Shown: positions 7,989-14,790 of the stretch, one piece after another
Layout: every line of letters begins with the position of its first letter
How positions within the stretch are numbered: position 1 is the stretch's first letter
Assembly (NCBI GenBank): GCA_021850555.1
Contig: JAJZLX010000281.1
Coordinates: 1-15,100, forward strand
Length of the DNA stretch: 15,100 nucleotides
Source of the DNA: Pseudomonadota bacterium
GTDB taxonomy: Bacteria > Pseudomonadota > Gammaproteobacteria > Steroidobacterales > Steroidobacteraceae
Direction: 5' to 3'
Position numbers and translations under genes: made by a program
Notes under the pieces: model-generated
Database searches by the model: none
Told to the model about the DNA's origin: nothing
The model's input: the letters and a program-made list of their open reading frames with translations, nothing else

Positions 7989-8048
7989 GGCGCCTGCTCG
8001 GGCGCCGCAGCTTGGGGGGCGCGACGCTCGAGCCCGCGCTACGCGGGC
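7989..8048 (+). terminator. Two hairpins directly after uspE
   Basis: GGCGCC-TGCTCG-GGCGCC (7989-8006) starts two bases after the uspE stop, and GCCCGCG-CTA-CGCGGGC (8032-8048) has a perfect 7-bp stem. Neither is followed by a T-run, so they may terminate weakly or protect the 3' end of the mRNA. The rest of the gap to 8216 shows no gene. Confidence 0.4.
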
Positions 8049-8216
8049 GGGCCTCTGGTATCGGTACCCTTTCCTTCGTCGGCACGCAAGACAGCGGTCG
8101 ATCTCATGGCTTATGATCCGCCGCTCCCCCAAGGAATATGATGCGCCGCAAGAGGATGTCGGTGTGCGGATACGATACGACTTGACCTCGCCCTGCCGCG
8201 ACCCAGAGGCCGCACC

Positions 8217-9446
8217 GTGAGCTATCGCTGGCACGACCCGTTCCGTGAGCTCGAGCGTCGATTGAAGGTCCTCGCCATCGCGGCGCTCGGACGACTCATG
8301 CGCCCCCCGGAGACACGGCCCGCTCCGCGGTGGAGCGGGCGCCCGCACCGCATCCTCTATTTGCGATACGATCACATCGGGGACATGGTGCTGGTGACGG
8401 GCATTTTCCACGCGATCAAGCTCGCCCAGCCAACAGTCACCATCGATGTGCTGGCCTCGGTGCGCAATGCGGCGGTGTTATCCGGCAATCCCGACGTAGG
8501 GACGGTGTACCGCGTCAACAAGGCGCGCCCTTGGAGCTTCCTGTCTGCCCTGATGCGCGTGCGACGGGTCCGTTACGACGCCGTGCTCGATCCGATGGTG
8601 ACCGGCGCCTCCCTGACCTCCATGCTCATCATGTGGGCGAGCGGGGCCGTGCACCGGATCGGAGTCGCGGACCGCGGCAACGACTTCGCTCTCACGCTGT
8701 CCGTCCCCAAGGTGCCGCGCGCAAGTCACTACGTGGACCACAGCGCGGCCCTGCTCCAGGCCTTCGGCGTCGATCCGTCGCGCAGCGCCCCGCATCCGCA
8801 GAGCGAGTCCCGGCACAGCACCCACGAACAAGGGGCGGGGAGCGATGGCGGCGTCGGATGGGGCGTATGGCGGCCGAGACTTTTTCTGACGCCGGCCGAA
8901 CTCTCCGAAGCGGAGACCTTCTGGCGTTTCGTGGAAGCGAGGACCGCGGCGCGCGGCGCCGGACGCCGGCGCAGGCTTCTTGTCAATGTCTCGGCGGGAG
9001 CGCCCTGGCGCTGCTGGACCGAAGAGCGGTTCATCGCGACGATCCGCGGGGTGCGGGAGCGCTTTCCGGACACAGCGATCGTCCTCCTCGGCGCTCCCTC
9101 GGACGAGCCCCTCAAGCGAAACGTGGCACAGGCCTGCGCCGTGCCCATTGCCCGAACCCCTCAGCTGCGGCAGATGATGGCTCTTGTGGCCACCTGCGAT
9201 CTGGCCTTCACTGCGGACACCTCCGTGACTCACATCGCCGCGGCCTTGCGCAAACCCGTGGTCGTGATGTACGCCCGCAACGGCAGCCCGCACTGGGGCC
9301 CTTACGGCACTGCGGGGAGAATCGTATCGACGCCGGCAAGGACGTTGGCCTCACTCGCGGTGGAGCCGGTGCTGCAGGCACTCGAGCAGATGCTCGCCAC
9401 CGAAAAGGAGCCCGAGAGCCTCGGCGCCTCCGCCGCGCATGGCTGA
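8217..9446 (+). CDS. Family 9 glycosyltransferase (ADP-heptose:LPS heptosyltransferase-like)
   Basis: A 409-residue GT-B glycosyltransferase, probably transferring a sugar from an ADP-heptose-like donor to a lipid-linked or LPS acceptor on the cytoplasmic side of the inner membrane. The N-terminal domain opens with RILYLRYDHIGDMVLVTGIF (45-64), the GT9 first strand and Gly-Asp loop. The C-terminal domain has VNVSAGAPWRCW (256-267) and the donor-site motif FTADTSVTHIAAAL (331-344), followed by KPVVVMY. Between the domains (about 188-218) is a polar Gly/Ser/His-rich linker longer than I expect. The start is GTG at 8217, preceded by AGAGG (8205-8209); a later ATG at 8298 is possible, since the first 40 residues lie outside the fold. 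No other LPS gene is visible, so acceptor and sugar are unknown. Confidence 0.85.
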   Translation: MSYRWHDPFRELERRLKVLAIAALGRLMRPPETRPAPRWSGRPHRILYLRYDHIGDMVLVTGIFHAIKLAQPTVTIDVLASVRNAAVLSGNPDVGTVYRVNKARPWSFLSALMRVRRVRYDAVLDPMVTGASLTSMLIMWASGAVHRIGVADRGNDFALTLSVPKVPRASHYVDHSAALLQAFGVDPSRSAPHPQSESRHSTHEQGAGSDGGVGWGVWRPRLFLTPAELSEAETFWRFVEARTAARGAGRRRRLLVNVSAGAPWRCWTEERFIATIRGVRERFPDTAIVLLGAPSDEPLKRNVAQACAVPIARTPQLRQMMALVATCDLAFTADTSVTHIAAALRKPVVVMYARNGSPHWGPYGTAGRIVSTPARTLASLAVEPVLQALEQMLATEKEPESLGASAAHG

Positions 9447-9476
9447 GCGGCGGGCCTGCCGCGCTCATGCGCACGC

Positions 9477-9526
9477 CGGCTCGATCCCTCGAGCCGCGGC
9501 GCCGGCAACACGAGGCTAGAAGCCTC
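9477..9526. terminator. Paired hairpins between convergent GT9 and uppP
   Basis: CGGCTCGA-TCCC-TCGAGCCG (9477-9496) has a perfect 8-bp stem. GAGGCT-AGA-AGCCTC (9512-9526) has a perfect 6-bp stem and overlaps the uppP stop codon at 9516-9518. They lie in the 69-nt convergent gap and probably form a bidirectional termination zone, although T-runs are absent. Confidence 0.5.
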
Positions 9527-10376
9527 TGTAATTGAGGTACCCGACGACGATCGCCGCAAACAGGCAATAAATGCCGAAGAAATGCCAGCGGCCCCTCTCC
9601 AGCCAGCGGCTGAGCCATTTCAGCGCCACAAGCCCGGCAAGAAACGCAAAGAACATCCCGAGAATGCTCGGCATCGCAGCCGGAACCACCGCGGCGAGCC
9701 GATGGTGCTGTGCCTGATACAGGCGCCAGAGCTCGCGCGCGACCGCCGGCGGCGTCAATACCACGGCGAGTGCGAAGCTGAAATCCTCGGCGGTCGCGCG
9801 CGAGGTGCGCAGCAGCAGCCCGGTGGAAATCGTCGCCCCGGAGCGCGAGAAGCCGCGGAAGGGAACGCAAAGCCCCTGGATCGCGCCGATCCAGCCATAT
9901 TGCCTGGGCGTCAGTTCATGCGCGGCGGTGGTCCGTGCGCGGCGCCTTTCGAACAGACCCGCCACGAGAATGAACACGCCCCCGACGGCGAGCGCGACCG
10001 CGATCAGCCCGAGGTGGCTGAAGAGCTGCTCGATCCAGGCGTGCGGCTGATTGCGCATCAGCACTCTCTCGATGAACTCGATGAGGCCGCCGCCGACGAG
10101 GCCGGTGAGGAAAGTGGCGACGATCAGCGCGATCGCGAAGTTCTTGAACTCCGGCAGGGAGTTGAAGAACGTACGCCGCCAGCGCCGCCAGAAGTACACG
10201 ATCACGGCCAGCATCGTGCCCGTGTGCAGCATGACCAGCAGGAGCGTCATTTTGGGCGCGGAGGGGTTCATGCCCATCAACTCCTCCGCGACGATCACGT
10301 GCGCAGAGCTCGAGACCGGCAGAAGCTCGGCGAGTCCCTGAACGATCGCCAGGATAACGACATGCAAGAGAGTCAT
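9516..10376 (-). CDS. uppP: Undecaprenyl-diphosphatase (UppP/BacA family)
   Basis: A 286-residue inner-membrane enzyme that dephosphorylates undecaprenyl diphosphate to recycle the lipid carrier for peptidoglycan and O-antigen synthesis; the family confers bacitracin resistance. It is strongly hydrophobic with about eight predicted helices. The first catalytic motif QGLAELLPVSSSAH (13-26) gives Glu17 and His26, equivalent to E. coli Glu21 and His30. Gln13 replaces E. coli Glu17, which is a known variant of the (E/Q)xxxE motif. The second motif is FRGFSRSGATIS (173-184), with Arg178 the likely catalytic Arg; Arg174 stands where a Pro is common. Length is close to the E. coli enzyme (273). The ATG at 10376 starts at the first helix. 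A GT9 gene converges on it, so both neighbours concern envelope glycans. Confidence 0.93.
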   Translation of the reverse strand: MTLLHVVILAIVQGLAELLPVSSSAHVIVAEELMGMNPSAPKMTLLLVMLHTGTMLAVIVYFWRRWRRTFFNSLPEFKNFAIALIVATFLTGLVGGGLIEFIERVLMRNQPHAWIEQLFSHLGLIAVALAVGGVFILVAGLFERRRARTTAAHELTPRQYGWIGAIQGLCVPFRGFSRSGATISTGLLLRTSRATAEDFSFALAVVLTPPAVARELWRLYQAQHHRLAAVVPAAMPSILGMFFAFLAGLVALKWLSRWLERGRWHFFGIYCLFAAIVVGYLNYRGF

Positions 10377-10699
10377 CGTAGGCTTGCCCTGCTTTCACGG
10401 CGGATGATCCGCCCTCACTCGGTCGTGCTGATGATTGCCGGTGATGTCATGACCTCAGGCGCCGAAGCCGCCACCGCGCAGGGACGGTGCGCTGCCGGCA
10501 GCGCCTCATCCACCCCGCCGCCGCACTCCCCCGGGGCCTCGAGCGCCGACACCAGCCAGCATGAATTGCCCTAGTATAATGGCTGCGAATGTTTACGCCA
10601 GCCGCTGCCGGGCACTTCGCTCAGCCGCGCTCGACTTCAGGCGTGTGTCGCCGGGCAAGGGGCGATGCGGGTCACGCTCGCGCCTCCTCGATCCTTCGC
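10377..10699. promoter_or_regulatory. Dyad-rich non-coding region upstream of uppP
   Basis: This 323-nt stretch has no credible gene but three strong inverted repeats: GGCGGATGATCCGCC (10399-10413, perfect 7-bp arms, 23 nt before the uppP start), TGATGTCATGACCTCA (10442-10457, 14 of 16 symmetric) and GCGCTGCCGGCAGCGC (10489-10504, perfect 16-bp palindrome). They are spaced 43-47 bp centre to centre. They could be operators for uppP or structured 5' leader or 3' trailer elements. A TATAAT lies at 10575-10580 on the plus strand without a matching -35. Confidence 0.5.
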
Positions 10700-10903
10700 T
10701 CAGCGCCGCGGCCCCTCCCAAGGGAAGGGCTCCCTCCCGTGCGCAACGGCCCACCGCCTGGCCTGCGCGATGGCAATGCGGATCGCCCGCCCCTCCTCGT
10801 ATCCCTGCGCAAGGAGAGCGTTGGCGATCGCGATGGCCTTCGCGCGCACGGGCCCCGGCAGATGCGCCATCGAGCGCGGAAAGTGCGTGTCATCCCAAGG
10901 CAT
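10700..10903 (-). CDS. Small conserved protein resembling the N-terminal part of B. subtilis YdaT
   Basis: A 67-residue protein beginning MPWDDTHFPRSM and containing the helical pattern KAIAIANALLAQGYEEGRAIRIAIAQARRWA (22-52, given here only as a pattern description). Small proteins of this type, and the first part of B. subtilis YdaT, share the MPW...YP.S..NL...VR.KAI.IANA...GY.EGRAI.IA pattern. The function is unknown; it occurs often among stress genes. An in-frame ATG at 10933 would add ten residues, but the family begins at MPW, so 10903 is preferred despite a weak ribosome site. It lies 39 nt after the STAS-like gene in the same direction and is probably the last gene of that run. Confidence 0.72.
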   Translation of the reverse strand: MPWDDTHFPRSMAHLPGPVRAKAIAIANALLAQGYEEGRAIRIAIAQARRWAVAHGREPFPWEGPRR

Positions 10904-10942
10904 CGCGGCCGCACCGAGCCCCAAGTGCCGCACGGGTCTCTT

Positions 10943-11311
10943 CTATTGATCGGCCTTGATCCACGAGCGCGCCTCGGCGAGGTGGCTCGTGTCAAAGACG
11001 CGAAGCTTTCCCGGCACGACGAATCGGAACGCATTGAGCGTCATGCGGATCCAATGCACGTCCGTGACGACCGCCGTTCTCTCCCAGCGCCGGAAGTGCT
11101 CGAGCCCGATCTTGAAGTCCTCCCAGGCCGCCCCGGCGTCGATCCCGTCGAACGAGCCGCCGAGCTCGTAGTACAGGCGCACTTTGCCGTGTCCGGCGAG
11201 GGCTGCGTTGATCCGCGGTATCAGAACGCTTTCGTAGTCCTGCGTAGTGACATGCCCCTCGGCGGCAATCGCGATCACCGAGTCCGGGAACCCTTCGAGC
11301 GTCTTGATCAT
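10943..11311 (-). CDS. SpoIIAA-like STAS-fold protein
   Basis: A 122-residue protein matching the SpoIIAA-like family (PF11964 type): a short N-terminal strand ending in IAIAAEGHVTTQDYESVLIPRI (13-34, family start signature), then KVRLYYELG (43-51), the central WEDFKIGLEHFRRWERTAVVTD region (63-84) and the C-terminal FDTSHLAEARSWI (106-118). Members are small soluble cytoplasmic proteins with an STAS/CRAL-TRIO-like fold and no assigned reaction; a regulatory or lipid-binding role has been suggested for relatives. ATG at 11311 is chosen because GGGAGA precedes it by about 8 nt on the minus strand and the family begins here; the frame is open upstream to 11413, but that extension overlaps the CBS gene. 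It sits between the CBS gene (67 nt upstream) and the YdaT-like gene (39 nt downstream). Confidence 0.85.
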   Translation of the reverse strand: MIKTLEGFPDSVIAIAAEGHVTTQDYESVLIPRINAALAGHGKVRLYYELGGSFDGIDAGAAWEDFKIGLEHFRRWERTAVVTDVHWIRMTLNAFRFVVPGKLRVFDTSHLAEARSWIKADQ

Positions 11312-11378
11312 ATCGATTCTCCCGTCCGATTGCCGCCGGATGAGGCCGCAGCCGCCCATCCCGCGCAACCCGCCGCAG

Positions 11379-11834
11379 TCACGGACGCAGCGCGCCTTCC
11401 ATCTTGAGCTCATGCCGGATCGATCGCGCCACGTCCATCAACTCCTCCGCGAACGCATCGAGCACGTCATCGAGGGAGAGCACGCCGACGAGCTGCCCCA
11501 TCGACCCGACGACCGGCAGCCGTCGAACGCCGATTTCGCGCATGCGCTGCAGGGCGGCCGACACGGAGCTGTCCTCCTGAGCGAGGACCGGCTCGCGCGT
11601 CATGACATCACCGACCCTGAGGGTGCGCGGGTCCGCTCCCTGAGCGACGACCCCGACCACGATGTCCCGATCCGTGATCACACCCACCGGCACGACCATC
11701 CGATCGGCGACGTTCGGCTCGACGACGATCAGATAACCAATGTGGTGTTCCCGCATGAGCTGCGCCGCGACGGCAAGCTCCTCGAACTCCCGGACCGTGA
11801 CGACGTTTCGCCCGCAGATATCGCCGACTTTCAT
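11379..11834 (-). CDS. Two-CBS-domain protein
   Basis: A 151-residue stand-alone CBS pair (Bateman module). CBS1 covers about 1-65, ending GVITDRDIVVGVV (51-63). CBS2 covers about 73-131, starting VGDVMTREPVLAQEDSSV and ending GVLSLDDVLDAF (117-128). Such modules bind adenine nucleotides and act as energy or redox sensors, usually by regulating a partner; no partner enzyme is fused here. The C-terminal tail is a short amphipathic helix. The start at 11834 is preceded by GGGAG-type sequence. It is 34 nt downstream of the DUF4136 lipoprotein gene and likely cotranscribed with it. Confidence 0.92.
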   Translation of the reverse strand: MKVGDICGRNVVTVREFEELAVAAQLMREHHIGYLIVVEPNVADRMVVPVGVITDRDIVVGVVAQGADPRTLRVGDVMTREPVLAQEDSSVSAALQRMREIGVRRLPVVGSMGQLVGVLSLDDVLDAFAEELMDVARSIRHELKMEGALRP

Positions 11835-11868
11835 GATTTGCCCACTCCCGCAACGGATGTTGGAATAT

Positions 11869-12447
11869 TCACTTCGATGGGAATCGCGCCAGGATGGCCT
11901 CGACCGCCTCGCGGATGCTGCTCTGCGAGTGCTCGATGTCGGCGCGTGTCAGGCGCTTGCGCGCCCACCCGTGCCAGACCGGCCGGTGCGTGCGCCCGTC
12001 GAACATGTCAATCGAGATCGTCCCCTGGCGATATTGATCGACATCGATGGTGCTGCCCCAGAAGGGCGCCCCCCACCAGTACGGCCCCTCCCAGATCCAA
12101 GGCCCCCCGTAGGGCGCCGGATACGAGGAGATATCGGTTCGCTCCCGAGAGCCGATGGTGAAGTCGACGACGAAATCGGCCTGCGCGGGGTCGCTGACGC
12201 GCCGATATCCCTTGGCCGTCAGCACCTGTTGTATGGCGTCATGGGCCCGCTGCACCACGAGCGGATTGGAGGCCTCGGAGTAGTATCCCTTGTGCGGCGG
12301 CATCCACGCGAAGGTGTGGTAAGCGGCGAAGTTCGCCGTGCGACTGTAGTCGCTGCCGACACGCAGCGTCGCGCAGGCCGCAAGCGCGAGCACCGCCGCC
12401 GCGCAGCTCAGCAGCCGCGCCGGCGCCGAGACGTAACCGCCAGCCAT
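11869..12447 (-). CDS. DUF4136-family lipoprotein
   Basis: A 192-residue predicted lipoprotein. Residues 11-25 form a signal sequence ending in the lipobox LAAC with Cys25 as the lipidated residue. The body fits DUF4136: an early VGSDYSRTANFAAYHTFAW (30-48), a helix with ALP-type spacing (VVQRAHDAIQQVLTAKGY, about 63-80), ADFVVDFTIGSRERTD (88-103) and a Trp/Gly/Tyr-rich loop (about 108-128) before GTISIDMFDGRTHRPVWHGWA. The function of the family is unknown, and the sorting destination cannot be told apart from inner or outer membrane except that +2 is Ala, not Asp, favouring the outer membrane. GGGAG upstream supports the ATG at 12447. First gene of the minus-strand stress run. Confidence 0.88.
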   Translation of the reverse strand: MAGGYVSAPARLLSCAAAVLALAACATLRVGSDYSRTANFAAYHTFAWMPPHKGYYSEASNPLVVQRAHDAIQQVLTAKGYRRVSDPAQADFVVDFTIGSRERTDISSYPAPYGGPWIWEGPYWWGAPFWGSTIDVDQYRQGTISIDMFDGRTHRPVWHGWARKRLTRADIEHSQSSIREAVEAILARFPSK

Positions 12448-12695
12448 GATATGGACTCCCGATGAGCATCTGACATCGAGCAAACCTTCTCACCCGCGGG
12501 CCGGTTTTGAAATCCGCACTTTCCGTCGAGCCGATCGATCGAGCCGCAGCGGGGCGAGGCTCGCGAGGCGCGCCGCCCCTCACCTCCTGCGCTCCGGCGG
12601 ACCGCGCTGCGGTGAGTACGCATTGCCGGCTGCCCGCGCCGGCGATGACGATAGCCGCGCGTCAGAATCCTCACGAGCCTGAGTCTGCGAGCCAA

Positions 12696-13094
12696 ATGTC
12701 CGAGACCGCTTCGCCTCTCGATTACCGGCGCTTCGACAGCCTGCTGCGAACGCGCCTGGATGTGCTGCGCCGTGCGATCCACGAAGCATTGCTGCGCTCC
12801 GACACCGAGACGTACGGTGAGCTCGCCGGCCGGGTGCACGATGCCGAGGAGGAGGCTCTGGCCGACCTTCTGACCGATGTCAATCTGGCGGAAATCTCCA
12901 GGGATGTGCAGGAGATCCGCGACATCGACGCCGCGCTGCGGCGGATCGCGAGCCGCACCTATGGAGCATGCCTCGACTGCGGCGAGCCCATCGACCCGCA
13001 CCGGCTCGGGATCCACCCGACCGCCAAGCGTTGCCTCGACTGTCAGCGCACGTACGAGTCGCGGCCCGCGGCGCTTCGGCCGCCGAGCCTCTAG
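12696..13094 (+). CDS. DksA/TraR-family C4 zinc-finger protein
   Basis: A 132-residue protein with a long N-terminal coiled-coil hairpin (about 10-85) and a C4 zinc finger: Cys92-x2-Cys95 and Cys113-x2-Cys116, within YGACLDCGEPI and RCLDCQ. The RLGIHPTAKRC segment is the classic DksA/TraR finger pattern. The loop between coil arms is acidic (DAEEEALADLLTD, 49-61) and may correspond to the DksA tip that enters the RNA polymerase secondary channel, although the exact DksA tip residues are not obvious. It is probably a DksA paralogue adjusting transcription under stress. The start is uncertain: 12696 gives the family-like N-terminus, while in-frame ATGs at 12645 and 12507 would add unrelated residues. 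It is divergent from the DUF4136 gene across a 248-nt gap. Confidence 0.88.
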   Translation: MSETASPLDYRRFDSLLRTRLDVLRRAIHEALLRSDTETYGELAGRVHDAEEEALADLLTDVNLAEISRDVQEIRDIDAALRRIASRTYGACLDCGEPIDPHRLGIHPTAKRCLDCQRTYESRPAALRPPSL

Positions 13095-13522
13095 CGACGC
13101 TGCAGGGCGGGCTCACCGGCCACTTGAGCGCCTGAAGATCCGCTGCAAGCGCAAGGCAAACAGAAGCAACCTGAGCGTGCGCGACATCGGTGTCGGGACG
13201 ATGCGGCTCTCCCGGGACGGGAAGGGCAGGATCGAGCACTCCCCGACCCCGCGCGTACCTACGCGGTGGGATTCCTTCGCCCGAGCGGCCGGGAAATCGA
13301 TGACGACGCTGCGCATTCTTCCGACCAAGGCTCCGCTGCATCGGCCGATCCATTCTCAAGCCAAGCACGCCGCCTGTCCATGCGTAACTGCGCGTACGCG
13401 AGCGCCGGCCAAGCCTTCGCTCTAAGTCCTTTCCCTTATGTACGCGCCGCGGCGGCCTCTTTACCGTGCCTGCGATTTGACGGCCTATCAACCCGATGAC
13501 GCCCTCGTGGGGCGGGGCGGCG
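13095..13522. other. 428-nt gap with no supported gene
   Basis: Small open frames occur on both strands (for example 13201-13425 plus and 13113-13328 minus), but neither has a ribosome site or a recognisable sequence. CGACA-TCGG-TGTCG (13180-13193) is a short hairpin. The last part (about 13365-13480) is less G+C-rich and probably holds the promoter of the receiver gene. Confidence 0.5.
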
Positions 13523-13951
13523 ATGTCGCAGAAGACCAACACTCCAATCGTTCTGCACCTCGAGGACGACGAGCAGCTCGGGGTCGCGGTCGCAACGCTG
13601 CTGCGCACGCACGGGCTCGAGGTGTTCACGGTGCCGGACGGTCCCGGCGCCCTGGCGTGGGTCGCCGGACATCCTGCCGGCCCTGACGTGTTGATCATCG
13701 ACTTCCTGATCCCGGGCGAGATGGACGGAGCCGAGGTGGCGCAGGCGATCTGCCGGTCCCTGGGGCACGTCGTGCCGACGATACTGCTGAGCGGTGCGCT
13801 CGGCAGCGCGAGCCTGCCCTGGCTTCCGGGCGCCCCGCTCTTCTGCGCCCACAAGCCAGCGGACCCGGACATTCTGGTGAAGGTGGTGCAGACCTTCGCC
13901 ACGCTCGGGCGCTTCATCCGCGCGGCGAGCACAGTCGGCCGACGGACATGA
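13523..13951 (+). CDS. Stand-alone response-regulator receiver domain
   Basis: A 142-residue CheY-like receiver with no output domain. Conserved features are the acidic pocket Glu14-Asp15-Asp16, phospho-acceptor Asp60 in VLIIDFLIPGEMDG, the Thr/Ser switch position Ser90 (TILLSG) and Lys111-Pro112. The C-terminal 20 residues are a short helix-rich tail. ATG at 13523 is preferred since GGGGCGGGG precedes it; an in-frame ATG at 13496 has no ribosome site. It resembles the receiver modules of hybrid histidine kinases. No kinase or phosphotransferase is seen in the window, so its partner is unknown; it may act by protein-protein contact. Confidence 0.87.
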   Translation: MSQKTNTPIVLHLEDDEQLGVAVATLLRTHGLEVFTVPDGPGALAWVAGHPAGPDVLIIDFLIPGEMDGAEVAQAICRSLGHVVPTILLSGALGSASLPWLPGAPLFCAHKPADPDILVKVVQTFATLGRFIRAASTVGRRT

Positions 13952-14093
13952 CAACACCCGCGCAGTCGGTCCCGAGCGAGGGATGCGCCGCCGCACGAGT
14001 GGTCCGCATTTGCCACGATTGCCGCCCCCGGCACGCTCGGCCACAGTGGCATCGCATCGCAGGCGTCGGCGAGCTGTGTGTCAGGAGCGAACG

Positions 14094-14738
14094 ATGAGCC
14101 ACAACCGAAATTTCAACCCCCGCGGCGGCGGCCGCGCAGGCGCGCCTCCCGGGCGTTACGCCCCGTGGGCGCATCCGGGCCACTGGCCTCCGCGGCGCCC
14201 GGGCAGGATCCCGAGCGAGGAGCTCTTCGGCCGGGCGCCGTTCAGCTACGGCAACGAGCCGCGTTACTACGGCACCGGTGTCGCCGGCTACACGAGCGGA
14301 CCGGGCTTCACCGGCGGGTATTACGGCTACGGGGACGAGCAGCCGGAGATCTCCACGGAGTTGGAAAGGGAATATGCCGCCGAGATCTATGGGCCGGGCC
14401 GGGAGTTGCCAGGCTACGGGCCGGGTGAATACGCTGCAGCAGGTCCGGGCGGCGCGGCACGCCCCCGCCACCTCTACAGGTATCCACCCGGTCCAAAGGG
14501 ATACCAGCGCTCCGATGAGCGCATACGCGAGGACATCTGCGACCGCCTCATGCGGGCGGCAAACCACATCGATTCGAGCGAAGTCACGGTCGAGGTGGCC
14601 CAAGGCAAGGTCTTGCTCGAGGGCACCGTGCCGGCGAGGCGGATGAAACACGCGATCGAGGACCTGACGGACGCCTGCCTCGGGGTGAAGGACATCGACA
14701 ACCGGATCCGCGTGCAGCCGACCGCCCCCGAGGCCTGA
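14094..14738 (+). CDS. BON-domain protein with Gly/Tyr/Arg-rich N-terminal region
   Basis: A 214-residue protein. Residues 1-135 are low-complexity, rich in Gly, Pro, Tyr and Arg and probably disordered, with no signal peptide or membrane segment. Residues 136-208 form one BON domain: KGYQRSDERIREDICDRLM, VTVEVAQGKVLLEGTVPARRMKHAIED (pattern spans 164-190) and GVKDIDNRIRV. The KGYxRSDERIRED lead-in is typical of a group of stress-associated BON proteins. BON domains are thought to bind membranes or phospholipid; without an export signal this protein would act in the cytoplasm. AGGAG at 14083-14087, 6 nt before the ATG, fixes the start. It lies 142 nt after the receiver gene. Confidence 0.88.
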   Translation: MSHNRNFNPRGGGRAGAPPGRYAPWAHPGHWPPRRPGRIPSEELFGRAPFSYGNEPRYYGTGVAGYTSGPGFTGGYYGYGDEQPEISTELEREYAAEIYGPGRELPGYGPGEYAAAGPGGAARPRHLYRYPPGPKGYQRSDERIREDICDRLMRAANHIDSSEVTVEVAQGKVLLEGTVPARRMKHAIEDLTDACLGVKDIDNRIRVQPTAPEA

Positions 14739-14741
14739 GCC

Positions 14742-14761
14742 GCCTCTCGCCCGCGGGAGGC
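14742..14761. terminator. Hairpin between BON gene and convergent permease gene
   Basis: GCCTCTC-GCCCGC-GGGAGGC forms a 7-bp stem with one G-U pair, placed just after the BON stop and 30 nt from the end of the convergent permease gene. There is no T-run. Confidence 0.4.
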
Positions 14762-14790
14762 CGGACCCGGTGCGCGCGCCGGCGTGGCGC

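Noticed and set aside
10575..10580. Perfect TATAAT as a plus-strand promoter
   Set aside because: There is no -35-like hexamer at 16-18 bp and no plus-strand gene follows; the next real genes are on the minus strand.
13113..13425. Small open frames in the gap between the DksA-like gene and the receiver gene
   Set aside because: They have no ribosome site, no recognisable sequence and overlap each other on opposite strands.
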